DNA of 64,000 bases from NCBI GenBank assembly GCA_963791315.1, contig CAWBRQ010000002.1:248001-312000 (forward strand). Reading direction: 5' to 3'. The notes beneath the pieces are model-generated. The model had not been told where the DNA came from and did no database searches. It saw only the letters and a list, made by a program, of their open reading frames with translations. Positions 27,448 to 33,889 of this stretch are shown here, one piece after another; the stretch's first letter is position 1, and every line of letters begins with the position of its first letter. Made by a program: the position numbers and the translations under genes. The stretch comes from JACCZX01 sp963791315 (GTDB taxonomy: Bacteria; Pseudomonadota; Gammaproteobacteria; Burkholderiales; Burkholderiaceae_F).

Positions 27448-27463
27448 CGCAATTCGCGTTCCC
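27448..27463 (-). promoter_or_regulatory. Sigma-54-type promoter (weaker) of the HisKA gene
   Basis: Minus strand reads GGGAACGCGAATTGCG; GC at 27449-27450 and CC at 27461-27462 on plus. The -24 CAC is replaced by AAC, so this is a weaker candidate than the others. The leader would be about 50 nt. Confidence 0.45.
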
Positions 27464-27508
27464 ACTCCATGTAATTTGTAGCGGGACTCGTCCAGTGCTT
27501 CCGTCTCG

Positions 27509-27524
27509 TGGCGGGCATGTTGCT
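27509..27524 (+). promoter_or_regulatory. Sigma-54-type promoter of the hydrophilin gene
   Basis: TGGCGGGCATGTTGCT: GG at 27510-27511, ten bases, GC at 27522-27523, good -12 half, imperfect -24 tail. The leader before the ATG at 27599 would be about 65 nt. Confidence 0.55.
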
Positions 27525-27598
27525 TGCGGCACCTGTTTGGGCTGCTGAATAAGCACAGCATCTCTTCGAGCAAACTTCCATGGCATAGGGAGCACAAC

Positions 27599-28036
27599 AT
27601 GGCGAAACAGAATCAGCAACAACCGAAGCAGAACGAGCAGCGAAGCAACGCTCAGCGCGGCAAGAATCCCGAGCAACAGGGCGGCCGCAACGCACAGGGC
27701 CAAACCGAGAGCACTCAGCAGTCGCAGGGGCAGCCAGGAGCGCGTCAATCCGATCAGGGTGGTGGCCACACGCAAAAGGGTTCACAGCGCGGGCAGACGC
27801 CCAACCAGCAAGGCTCGCGGTCGACCGACAGCGACGACGAGTCGCCTGAGATGCATGAAGCCGGTGAGCAACTGACGCAGTCCGGTGAGAAACCGCGGCA
27901 GGGGGCATCGGACGCTCAATATGGTACTGACAGTTCGTCGAAGGCGAGCCAGCAAACAAACAGGCCTCAAGGCTCGCAATCGCCAACCGGTTCCGATCGC
28001 GACACGATGGGCGGCTCACGAAGTAAAGGCCGGTAG
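27599..28036 (+). CDS. Hydrophilin-like Gln/Gly/Ser-rich stress protein
   Basis: A 145-residue protein, almost wholly Gln, Gly, Ser, Asn and charged residues (MAKQNQQQPKQNEQRSNAQR, QGGRNAQGQTESTQQSQGQ). No hydrophobic core is visible, so it is probably disordered, like hydrophilins and bacterial LEA-type proteins that protect during drying or osmotic stress. I chose the ATG at 27599, preceded by AGGGAG; a longer in-frame start at 27524 lies only 2 bp after the promoter -12 element and is less likely. Confidence 0.7.
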   Translation: MAKQNQQQPKQNEQRSNAQRGKNPEQQGGRNAQGQTESTQQSQGQPGARQSDQGGGHTQKGSQRGQTPNQQGSRSTDSDDESPEMHEAGEQLTQSGEKPRQGASDAQYGTDSSSKASQQTNRPQGSQSPTGSDRDTMGGSRSKGR

Positions 28037-28042
28037 CGCTTG

Positions 28043-28078
28043 AAATGAAAATGGGGACTTCGGTCCCCATTTTCATTT
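28043..28078. terminator. Bidirectional terminator with perfect 16-bp stem and TTCG loop
   Basis: AAATGAAAATGGGGAC (28043-28058), loop TTCG, GTCCCCATTTTCATTT (28063-28078). It lies between two convergent genes and has A/T tracts on both sides. Confidence 0.9.
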
Positions 28079-28079
28079 G

Positions 28080-28265
28080 CTAAGTGCTGCTGGCAGACGG
28101 TTGCTCGGCTCCCAACTGGTAGTCCGATACGTCATCGTCGGGACGGCGCGTAAGCCGTTCTGGTTGCGACCGGGAAGACTCCAAAGATTGCCGGCTGGTG
28201 CGAACCGCGCGCGAAACAACGTAGGCAATCCCTCCCAAGAGCGCGGCGCGGACAAGTAATGACAT
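28080..28265 (-). CDS. Small membrane protein
   Basis: 61 residues: one hydrophobic N-terminal segment (MSLLVRAALLGGIAYVVSRAV) followed by a polar, Arg/Ser/Asp-rich tail. No family recognised. The ribosome site GGAGG lies a few bases upstream. It follows the lipocalin-fusion gene by 25 bp in the same direction, so it is likely the last gene of that operon. Confidence 0.6.
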   Translation of the reverse strand: MSLLVRAALLGGIAYVVSRAVRTSRQSLESSRSQPERLTRRPDDDVSDYQLGAEQPSASST

Positions 28266-28290
28266 TGACAGCCTCCTTCAAAGATTCAGT

Positions 28291-29109
28291 TCAAGCTTCG
28301 GAAGTCGACGCTGGAGTCTGCCGCGTGTAGACCAGCGCACTGGTATCGAAACCTTGAGCGCGCGCCTTGTTCATAAAGTCCTGATGCGCTGCGTCGGTTA
28401 CGGTCGGTTGGCGAGACAAAAACCAAAGATGTTTGCGATCGGCAGCTCCGACAATGGCTGAGCTGTAATCGTCCGCCACATCGATGATCGTGTAGTCGGA
28501 CCATACGAAAGGCAAGGCGTCGAACGCGGAATGCGAATACGAAATCTTGAACCGCGACTGTGTTGCATCATCGACCAGCTTGGCGCGGCCGGTCGAGCGC
28601 TTGATGGTTCCATTTTCCCGTCGGCACAGGCTGAGCAAGCGAAGACCGTCGTCGGTTCGGGCATAGGTCACACGCGCGTCGGACAGGCAATCCTTGTCCT
28701 GCCGGTCGGGCAAACGTGCAACCTCAAACCAGCTACCGACGAAACGGTCCAGATCGACGTGCGCGGCACTCGCCAATGCCTTCTTGGCATTCTTGGCCAT
28801 GACGGCGGCCACCAGCGCGCTGACTGCGGTGACGGCCTGAGGACCGAGCGCAGACATGTAGGGCCCATAGTCACGGAACCACGCCCCTACACCCTGGCCG
28901 CGCACGCGATCCCTCGGAGCTTTGCGCCGCGCCCGCAATACCTGCCTGAAAAGCAGCGCCGCGCCGGCGGCACCCATGATCATCGGGCCTTTGGCGCGTA
29001 GGTTTGCGCGCAGGGCGCGACCGGTGTTAACGGCCCGCTGATCGGCGATGCGCACGGCTTTCTCAGCCGCGTCGATCTCGGCTCTCAGCGTGTCAAGTGC
29101 TACGGCCAT
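28291..29109 (-). CDS. Lipocalin (Blc-type) domain fused to a YqjK-like membrane N-terminus
   Basis: About 272 residues. The N-terminal third has a helical region (VALDTLRAEIDAAEKAVRIA) and hydrophobic stretches (MIMGAAGAALLFRQVLRARR, ALGPQAVTAVSALVAAVMAK) reminiscent of YqjK, the third gene of the E. coli yqj stress operon. The C-terminal two thirds is a bacterial lipocalin: DRFVGSWFEVARLPDRQDKD (signature GxW), ARVTYARTDDGLRLLSLCRR, YTIIDVADDYSSAIVGAADR and LWFLSRQPTVTD. The ATG at 29109 has GAGG before it; 29160 is an alternative. The usual lipocalin lipobox is absent, so the added membrane segments may anchor it instead. Confidence 0.72.
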   Translation of the reverse strand: MAVALDTLRAEIDAAEKAVRIADQRAVNTGRALRANLRAKGPMIMGAAGAALLFRQVLRARRKAPRDRVRGQGVGAWFRDYGPYMSALGPQAVTAVSALVAAVMAKNAKKALASAAHVDLDRFVGSWFEVARLPDRQDKDCLSDARVTYARTDDGLRLLSLCRRENGTIKRSTGRAKLVDDATQSRFKISYSHSAFDALPFVWSDYTIIDVADDYSSAIVGAADRKHLWFLSRQPTVTDAAHQDFMNKARAQGFDTSALVYTRQTPASTSEA

Positions 29110-29611
29110 CTGGCGCCTCAGCCGAATCTGCTTTCGCGAGAGTGCGGCGAGTGGCCGCAAACGTCAGGTTGTCGACCATCGACCGCATTGCGCGTATGAG
29201 CATGTAGGCGCCAACGGCATGCAAGGCAATAGCAACGATCGCCGCGACTATCCACGGGACGCCGGCTGCGACAGCACCATAGATCAGTGCGCCGATCAGA
29301 ATCAGCCATGCCGTGACTCCGAGCAACGCGGCCGCTGTTGCAAACGCAAGCATGTAGGCGGCGGTCGACGCTGCGCGCTTCGCCTCCAGCTCAAATAAGT
29401 AGAAGCGCGCACTGAACGCCGCGCGCACTTCACTGATGAATTGCGAAATGCTTGGACGCGCCGAAGGCGGACCGGAAGCCCGGGCAGCGGTGCGTGCGCG
29501 AGCTTCGGCCGAAGCCGATGCACGCGCGGCACCACGATCCGCGTCTGGTCGCCCAGCTGCTCCAGGCGCGCTTGCACCGCCTCGCCCCGCCGTATCGCGC
29601 CCGATATCCAC
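29093..29611 (-). CDS. YqjE-like phage-holin-family membrane protein
   Basis: 172 residues. The first third is Ala/Arg-rich and low in complexity (ASASAEARARTAARASG). The rest matches the YqjE/DUF1469 pattern: SQFISEVRAAFSARFYLFELEA, then two tight hydrophobic segments (AYMLAFATAAALLGVTAWL and GVPWIVAAIVAIALHAVGAY). Partner of the DUF883 protein next to it, as in E. coli yqjD-yqjE. It overlaps the next gene by 17 bp. Confidence 0.75.
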   Translation of the reverse strand: MDIGRDTAGRGGASAPGAAGRPDADRGAARASASAEARARTAARASGPPSARPSISQFISEVRAAFSARFYLFELEAKRAASTAAYMLAFATAAALLGVTAWLILIGALIYGAVAAGVPWIVAAIVAIALHAVGAYMLIRAMRSMVDNLTFAATRRTLAKADSAEAPDGRST

Positions 29612-29635
29612 AGACTTCAGCCTGCAGTGAACAGG

Positions 29636-29974
29636 CTAGCGAGACAGACGACCGATTAGCAATCCTGCGACTAAAGCGATGCCCACCACGGCAAGCGGGT
29701 GTGCGCGGATTTGATCTCGTGCCGACTCCGCCCACTCTTCCTCCATGGCCATGAAGTCGTCGTACTTTGCATATAGCGTGTCTTGCGCATCGGCCGCGGT
29801 CGTTCGTGCGCGGTCGAGCAATGGCGAGGCCTTCGCGGCGAGGCGATCGACCGTTTCGTGCGCGCCCTGGGCCACGCGATCGACCGTGCTGTGCGCGCGA
29901 TCTGCGGCCTGAGTTGCCTTTCCGCTGGTTCCCATCGTGCCGAGGTTGCCGGAATTCGGGGTAGTCGTTTCCAT
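29636..29974 (-). CDS. DUF883 (ElaB/YqjD-type) membrane-anchored ribosome-associated protein
   Basis: 112 residues: a polar helical part with heptad character (RAHSTVDRVAQGAHETVDRL and LLDRARTTAADAQDTLYAKY) followed by a C-terminal membrane anchor (HPLAVVGIALVAGLLIGRL), the hallmark of the ElaB/YqjD/YgaM family. In E. coli, YqjD binds ribosomes at the membrane in stationary phase under RpoS control. First gene of the operon DUF883, YqjE-like, lipocalin fusion, small membrane protein. I see no clear sigma-54 site directly before it. Confidence 0.85.
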   Translation of the reverse strand: METTTPNSGNLGTMGTSGKATQAADRAHSTVDRVAQGAHETVDRLAAKASPLLDRARTTAADAQDTLYAKYDDFMAMEEEWAESARDQIRAHPLAVVGIALVAGLLIGRLSR

Positions 29975-30023
29975 CTGTGCTCCTTTATTGATCTTCGGAA
30001 ATTCAGTTCTAAGTCAAAGGCGT

Positions 30024-30060
30024 AAATCAGGCGGGCCCTGGACCAGGGCCGGCCTGATTT
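30024..30060. terminator. Long near-perfect hairpin between the GlsB-type and DUF883 genes
   Basis: 18-base arms (30024-30041 and 30043-30060) with one mismatch and almost no loop. It starts nine bases after the GlsB-type stop on the minus strand. A T tract is weak on both sides. It may end that transcript, or act as a partial terminator allowing read-through into DUF883. Confidence 0.6.
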
Positions 30061-30068
30061 GTGTCTGT

Positions 30069-30341
30069 CTAACGAACAGAACCGCGCCGAAACAAGTTGA
30101 CGATCGCAAGCAAGATAACCGCGCCAATCAGCGACACGACTAGCGCGCCAAAGCTAAAGGCGTCTTGATTAATAGACGGCACACCCAGCAACGGCGAGAT
30201 CAACCATCCACCCAGTGCTGCGCCGACGATGCCCACGATAATGTTCAGAAAAATTCCCTGTTGCGCGTCCGTACGCATGATGAGACTGGCCAGCCAGCCA
30301 ACGACGCCGCCCACGATGAGCCACACGATGAAATTAATCAT
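30069..30341 (-). CDS. GlsB/YeaQ/YmgE-family stress membrane protein
   Basis: 90 residues with three hydrophobic segments: FIVWLIVGGVVGWLASLIM, IIVGIVGAALGGWLI and VVSLIGAVILLAIVNLF. The motifs GGVVGWLAS and GIVGAALGGW are typical of the transglycosylase-associated (GlsB/YeaQ) family, induced by general or envelope stress in many bacteria. The ribosome site is GAGGTAACG-like, just before the ATG. Divergent from the 30564 gene; each has its own sigma-54-type promoter. Confidence 0.88.
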   Translation of the reverse strand: MINFIVWLIVGGVVGWLASLIMRTDAQQGIFLNIIVGIVGAALGGWLISPLLGVPSINQDAFSFGALVVSLIGAVILLAIVNLFRRGSVR

Positions 30342-30434
30342 TTCGTTACCTCGAGTTGGTTGGTTAAGTGTGCCGGTTTAAACCCAACGACTGCTGAACG
30401 CGAGACCAGCACGCGAACCGCGATGGCATTGTGA

Positions 30435-30450
30435 AGCAAAGCTTATGCCT
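30435..30450 (-). promoter_or_regulatory. Sigma-54-type promoter of the GlsB-type gene
   Basis: Minus strand reads AGGCATAAGCTTTGCT; GC at 30436-30437 and CC at 30448-30449 on plus. Predicted leader about 83 nt. Confidence 0.6.
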
Positions 30451-30503
30451 GATTTCCCAGGCTGTTTTTCGAGCCCCGCTTAACAAGAAGTGAACGATGC
30501 AGC

Positions 30504-30519
30504 TGGCATGCACGTTGCT
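30504..30519 (+). promoter_or_regulatory. Sigma-54-type promoter of the 80-residue gene
   Basis: TGGCATGCACGTTGCT: GG at 30505-30506, GC at 30517-30518, strong match. Transcription would start near 30530, leaving about 34 nt to the ATG at 30564 with AAGGAG in the leader. Confidence 0.75.
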
Positions 30520-30563
30520 TTACCGGACATCGCACGATTCCAATAAGCAATAAGGAGTGAGGG

Positions 30564-30806
30564 ATGAAAGCATCGACCAAAGCGCAGGTTAAAAAATTGT
30601 CGGCCGCAAAGCCGAGCCCCAACGAATTTTTGCTGGCGAAATTGGGCAAGGGGTGCTGGGTGGTCGGATATCAGGGGCGGGTCATTGCAGGCGCAGTTTT
30701 GAGCTCTTTGCCGGCCGCAGCCGCTTATGCTGCCGATCTGGCACATGCGGTTGGCAGCCATAACTTTTTTCTTACCGTCGTCGAGGCCGGTCGGCACGTC
30801 GTATAG
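30564..30806 (+). CDS. Hypothetical protein, 80 residues
   Basis: A small protein: basic N-terminus (MKASTKAQVKKLSAAKPSPN), then LAKLGKGCWVVGYQGRVIAG and ALSSLPAAAAYAADLAHAV-like Ala-rich helix, ending FFLTVVEAGRHVV. No family recognised; not clearly exported. It has a good ribosome site (AAGGAGTGAGGG), its own sigma-54-type promoter and its own terminator, which supports a real single-gene unit. Confidence 0.7.
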   Translation: MKASTKAQVKKLSAAKPSPNEFLLAKLGKGCWVVGYQGRVIAGAVLSSLPAAAAYAADLAHAVGSHNFFLTVVEAGRHVV

Positions 30807-30821
30807 CGGCTAACGTCTTGT

Positions 30822-30849
30822 AAACCCCGTCTTCGCGGCGGGGTTGTTT
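30822..30849 (+). terminator. Terminator after the 80-residue gene
   Basis: AACCCCG (30823-30829) pairs with CGGGGTT (30839-30845), followed by GTTT. Located 16 bases after the stop. Confidence 0.75.
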
Positions 30850-30961
30850 CGCGCGGCTGACCGCCACTCACCCGCAGCTTCCTTTGATCGCCTCGGTCAG
30901 CCGCACATGGGGCCGGGCAACGCAACTGGGGTATTGTTGCTGTCTGCATCAGGGGAAGGCA

Positions 30962-32350
30962 ATGGGTCACGCACTAATCGTCGATGACGATGCCGATACG
31001 GCAGAAATGCTCGCGGAACTCGTCGCGAGCCAGGGTTTCACTGCAGCCACCGCAAGAACAATGCGGGACGCGCGCCGCCAGCTGGCGACAAATGTGCCAG
31101 ACGTCGTATTCCTTGATCTAGTCCTGCCGGACGGCAAGGGGATCGAACTGTTCAACGACAAAGCGGCCCTCGCCGATACCGAAGTCGTGTTGATCACCGG
31201 GCACGCGAGCTTGGAGACATCGATCGAGGCGTTGCGCCTGGGCGCTGCGGATTATTTGATCAAGCCGGTGAGCCCGAGCCAGGTTCAGGGAATCCTGGAG
31301 CGCGTCATGCGGCCGGGCGAGCTGCAGGCGGAAATTTCGGGATTACGCACCGAGCTTGATCGCAGCGGACGTTTTGGTGACATGTGGGGCGGTTCACCTT
31401 CGATGAAACGCGTTTACGAGCAGGTGTCGCGAGTAGCGGCTACTGCAGTGACCGTGCTGATTCAGGGCGAAAGCGGCACCGGCAAGGAACTTGTCGCGCA
31501 GACAATCCATTCCCTCAGCCGCCGACGCAGCCGCCCGTTCCTGGCGATCAACTGTGGCGCGATATCTCCGCACCTGATGGAGAGCGAGATCTTCGGACAT
31601 GAGAAGGGAAGTTTTACGGGCGCCAATCGTCAGCACCTCGGCTTCTTTGAGCGCACTCACGGCGGGACTCTGTTCCTCGACGAAGTGACTGAGATGCCAG
31701 CGGATCTTCAAGTCAAGCTGTTGCGAGTTCTGGAAACCGGGACGTTCAACCGCGTCGGGTCGACCGAAACGCAGCGCGCAGACGTCCGCGTACTTGGCGC
31801 GACGAATCGTGTGCCTGAGCGTGCGGTGGCCGACGGCAAGCTGCGCGAAGACCTTCTCTATCGTTTGAATGTGTTTCCAATCCGCCTCCCGCCGTTGCGC
31901 GAACGACGCGACGACATTGGGTTGCTCGCCGACCACTTTCTGGCGGAAATCTGTAAGGAAGAGGGCAAGGAGAAGCGTTTCAGCAAAAGCGCGTATGAGC
32001 GTCTGAATGAGTACGACTGGCCGGGCAACGTGCGCGAGTTGCGCAACGTCGTGCAGCGCGCATACGTGATGGCAACGGGTGCAGCCATCACTGACGAATG
32101 GCTCGAGCTTCAGCCCCCGCGCCCAATGGATGGTGAAGGGTCGGTTTTGTCGGTTCGCGTAGGCACCACTTTGGCGGACGCCGAGCGCTCACTGATTTTT
32201 GCCACACTCGAACATTTTGAAGGCCATAAGGAGCGCACCGCGGCCGCGCTCGGTGTTAGCTTGAAGACTCTTTACAATCGTCTGAAGGAATATGGCGCCG
32301 AAGGCGCGCCGCCTTCCTCGCCACCTGCCAGAGAGCGCCGCGCCGCGTAG
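30962..32350 (+). CDS. NtrC-family sigma-54-dependent response regulator
   Basis: A 462-residue regulator: receiver (HALIVDDDADTAEML; phospho-acceptor FLDLVLPDGKG; ITGHAS; DYLIKP), AAA+ domain (Walker A GESGTGKEL; sigma-54 loop GSFTGA in FGHEKGSFTGANRQ; Walker B LFLDEVTEMP; DVRVLGATN; WPGNVRELRNVVQRAY) and Fis-type DNA-binding tail (ERTAAALGVSLKTLYNRLKEY). The GSFTGA variant is active in known activators. ATG at 30962 follows GGGGAAGG. It is a paralogue of the regulator at 16144 and the best candidate to activate the local sigma-54-type promoters. No kinase gene is paired with it directly. Confidence 0.93.
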   Translation: MGHALIVDDDADTAEMLAELVASQGFTAATARTMRDARRQLATNVPDVVFLDLVLPDGKGIELFNDKAALADTEVVLITGHASLETSIEALRLGAADYLIKPVSPSQVQGILERVMRPGELQAEISGLRTELDRSGRFGDMWGGSPSMKRVYEQVSRVAATAVTVLIQGESGTGKELVAQTIHSLSRRRSRPFLAINCGAISPHLMESEIFGHEKGSFTGANRQHLGFFERTHGGTLFLDEVTEMPADLQVKLLRVLETGTFNRVGSTETQRADVRVLGATNRVPERAVADGKLREDLLYRLNVFPIRLPPLRERRDDIGLLADHFLAEICKEEGKEKRFSKSAYERLNEYDWPGNVRELRNVVQRAYVMATGAAITDEWLELQPPRPMDGEGSVLSVRVGTTLADAERSLIFATLEHFEGHKERTAAALGVSLKTLYNRLKEYGAEGAPPSSPPARERRAA

Positions 32351-32390
32351 CGCCACGGGTTAACACGCGCCTCCCCAGCGACGGCCGCTT

Positions 32391-32406
32391 AGGCACGCCG
32401 CTTGCC
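32391..32406 (+). promoter_or_regulatory. Sigma-54-type promoter of the second BON lipoprotein
   Basis: AGGCACGCCGCTTGCC: GG at 32392-32393, ten bases, GC at 32404-32405. Lies just after the regulator stop; leader about 92 nt to the ATG at 32508. Confidence 0.7.
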
Positions 32407-32507
32407 GAAACATCAGGCCTGCGTACGCCAAGCTGTACCAGCGCTAGGCACGGGGCCCAACGACATGCAAGCAAGGGCTCAAATCAACTTACCAAGAGGA
32501 GCCACAT

Positions 32508-32954
32508 ATGTACACAGCTGCACGTCACACATTACGAGCGGTGGTGCTGGCCGCTACGGCCGCACTTGTATTGAGCGCATGCAACAAATCTGAGCGCCAA
32601 GAAGTCCGTACGGAGGCCAAGCAGGCGACCAATACCGCTGCTGCTGTCGTCGACAACGCCACGCTGACTACCAAAGTCAAGACAGCGCTGCTGGCGGACG
32701 CTCAGGTGAAGGGAACGCAGATCAACGTGGATTCCAACGGTGGCACTGTCAAGCTGACGGGCACGGTCGACACTCCAGCCCAGGTGACGCGCGCGGTTGA
32801 AGTCGCCAAGGGCGTAGAGGGCGTGCAGAAGGTCGAGAACAACTTGACCTCGAGCCCGAATGCCGCGCCGGGTATGGTGCCGGGCACACAGCCGCCAGGC
32901 ACCTCGCCGGCCGCGACACCGGCGCCGAACAACACAACACCGCCGAAGAAGTAG
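32508..32954 (+). CDS. BON-domain lipoprotein (second copy)
   Basis: 148 residues. Signal peptide with lipobox LSAC (Cys-25). One BON domain follows (NATLTTKVKTALLADAQVKG, TQINVDSNGGTVKLTGTVD, AVEVAKGVEGVQKVENNL) and then a Pro/Thr-rich tail (PPGTSPAATPAPNNTTPPKK). It is related to the lipoprotein at 15740 but longer. Ribosome site AAGAGGAG. BON lipoproteins are envelope-stress proteins that bind membranes. Confidence 0.85.
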   Translation: MYTAARHTLRAVVLAATAALVLSACNKSERQEVRTEAKQATNTAAAVVDNATLTTKVKTALLADAQVKGTQINVDSNGGTVKLTGTVDTPAQVTRAVEVAKGVEGVQKVENNLTSSPNAAPGMVPGTQPPGTSPAATPAPNNTTPPKK

Positions 32955-33026
32955 CAGTACGCAGGCATTCTGTTTGAGCGACGCGGCTGATGAGGCCGCG
33001 TCGTCGTCTTAAGTCGGGAGAACGTG

Positions 33027-33290
33027 ATGGCTGAGAAGCAAACAAAGACCAAAAGCGAAGTGCAGGGCGAAGGCGACTACAAAGCTGCGCGCCGCTATAA
33101 CGAAGCGACGCGTGAGTTCGTCAAGGACGAAGATGTGGCCGAAGCCGCGCGCGACGCTGAGCCAAAAGGCGCGCGCGAGGAACAGCAACTGGAGCAAGCG
33201 GAGCAGGCAGGCAGACAGCGCGCTAAGGATGAGGATCCATTGCTCGATCGGCCCGAGGACATTGAATCCAGTAAGACCAGCCGGAAGTAA
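33027..33290 (+). CDS. Hydrophilic Glu/Lys/Ala-rich small protein
   Basis: 87 residues, highly charged (MAEKQTKTKSEVQGEGDYKA, EEQQLEQAEQAGRQRAKDED), no hydrophobic segment. Such sequences are helical or disordered and resemble hydrophilins. Ribosome site GGGAG. A GTG at 33024 is an alternative start. It lies 72 bp after the second BON gene; a hairpin in the gap (GACGCGGC/GCCGCGTC, 32979-33001) may limit read-through. A sigma-54-like motif there fails at the -12 GC. Confidence 0.65.
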   Translation: MAEKQTKTKSEVQGEGDYKAARRYNEATREFVKDEDVAEAARDAEPKGAREEQQLEQAEQAGRQRAKDEDPLLDRPEDIESSKTSRK

Positions 33291-33298
33291 TCGGTTAA

Positions 33299-33317
33299 GC
33301 CGGCGACTGCCGGTTTT
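33299..33317 (+). terminator. Terminator after the hydrophilic protein gene
   Basis: CCGGC-GACT-GCCGG followed by TTTT (stem 33300-33304 with 33309-33313). It marks the right end of the stress block. Confidence 0.75.
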
Positions 33318-33340
33318 GTCGGGTTTAAGCTTGCGGTGCC

Positions 33341-33889
33341 ATGAGCAAAGCGTTCGTTAAGGAAGCCGACGATGATGACGACGAAGAGCTCGAGGTGCCG
33401 CAGATTGCGGGTGTTCGCAACTACATTACCCCCGAGGGATACAGCCGGCTGAAACAGGAGCTGGTGCATTTGCTAAATACAGAGCGCCCAGAAGTCGTCC
33501 GAACGGTTTCGTGGGCGGCATCGAATGGTGATCGATCCGAAAACGGCGACTACATCTACGGGAAGAAACGGTTGCGCGAAATTGACCGGCGCATCCGATT
33601 TCTGACCAAGCGACTCGACGTGGCGGAAGTGGTTGATGCCAGCGCGCGGGAAGCCACCGACCAGATTTTCTTCGGCGCCACGGTGCGCTATGCGACTGAG
33701 GACGGCATCGAAAACAGCGTGACGATCGTGGGTGTCGACGAAGTCAATCCTGCGCAGGGCTATGTCAGCTGGATCTCGCCGATCGCTGGTGCGCTGCTTA
33801 AGGCATACCCGGGTGACACCGTGACATTGCGTACGCCGGCGGGAACCGAAACGCTCGAAATTCTCGATGTTAGCTACGCGAGATCGTGA
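33341..33889 (+). CDS. greB: Transcript cleavage factor GreB
   Basis: GreB rescues backtracked RNA polymerase by stimulating cleavage of the nascent RNA. 182 residues. Seen: YITPEGYSRLKQELVHLL, then the tip of the coiled coil GDRSENGDYIYGKKRLREID with the catalytic acidic residues, and the C-terminal FKBP-like part FGATVRYATEDG and GYVSWISPIAGALLKA. YIYGKKRLREIDRRIRFL is characteristic of GreB rather than GreA. An extra acidic N-terminus (EADDDDDEELE) is common in Burkholderiales. Its 3' end overlaps spoT tail to tail by 16 bp. Confidence 0.93.
   Translation: MSKAFVKEADDDDDEELEVPQIAGVRNYITPEGYSRLKQELVHLLNTERPEVVRTVSWAASNGDRSENGDYIYGKKRLREIDRRIRFLTKRLDVAEVVDASAREATDQIFFGATVRYATEDGIENSVTIVGVDEVNPAQGYVSWISPIAGALLKAYPGDTVTLRTPAGTETLEILDVSYARS

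Noticed and set aside
30929..30946. TGGGGTATTGTTGCTG before the 30962 regulator
   Set aside because: Spacing between GG and GC is 9; not accepted as a sigma-54 promoter.
32962..32978. AGGCATTCTGTTTGAG before the 33027 gene
   Set aside because: The -12 GC is replaced by GA.
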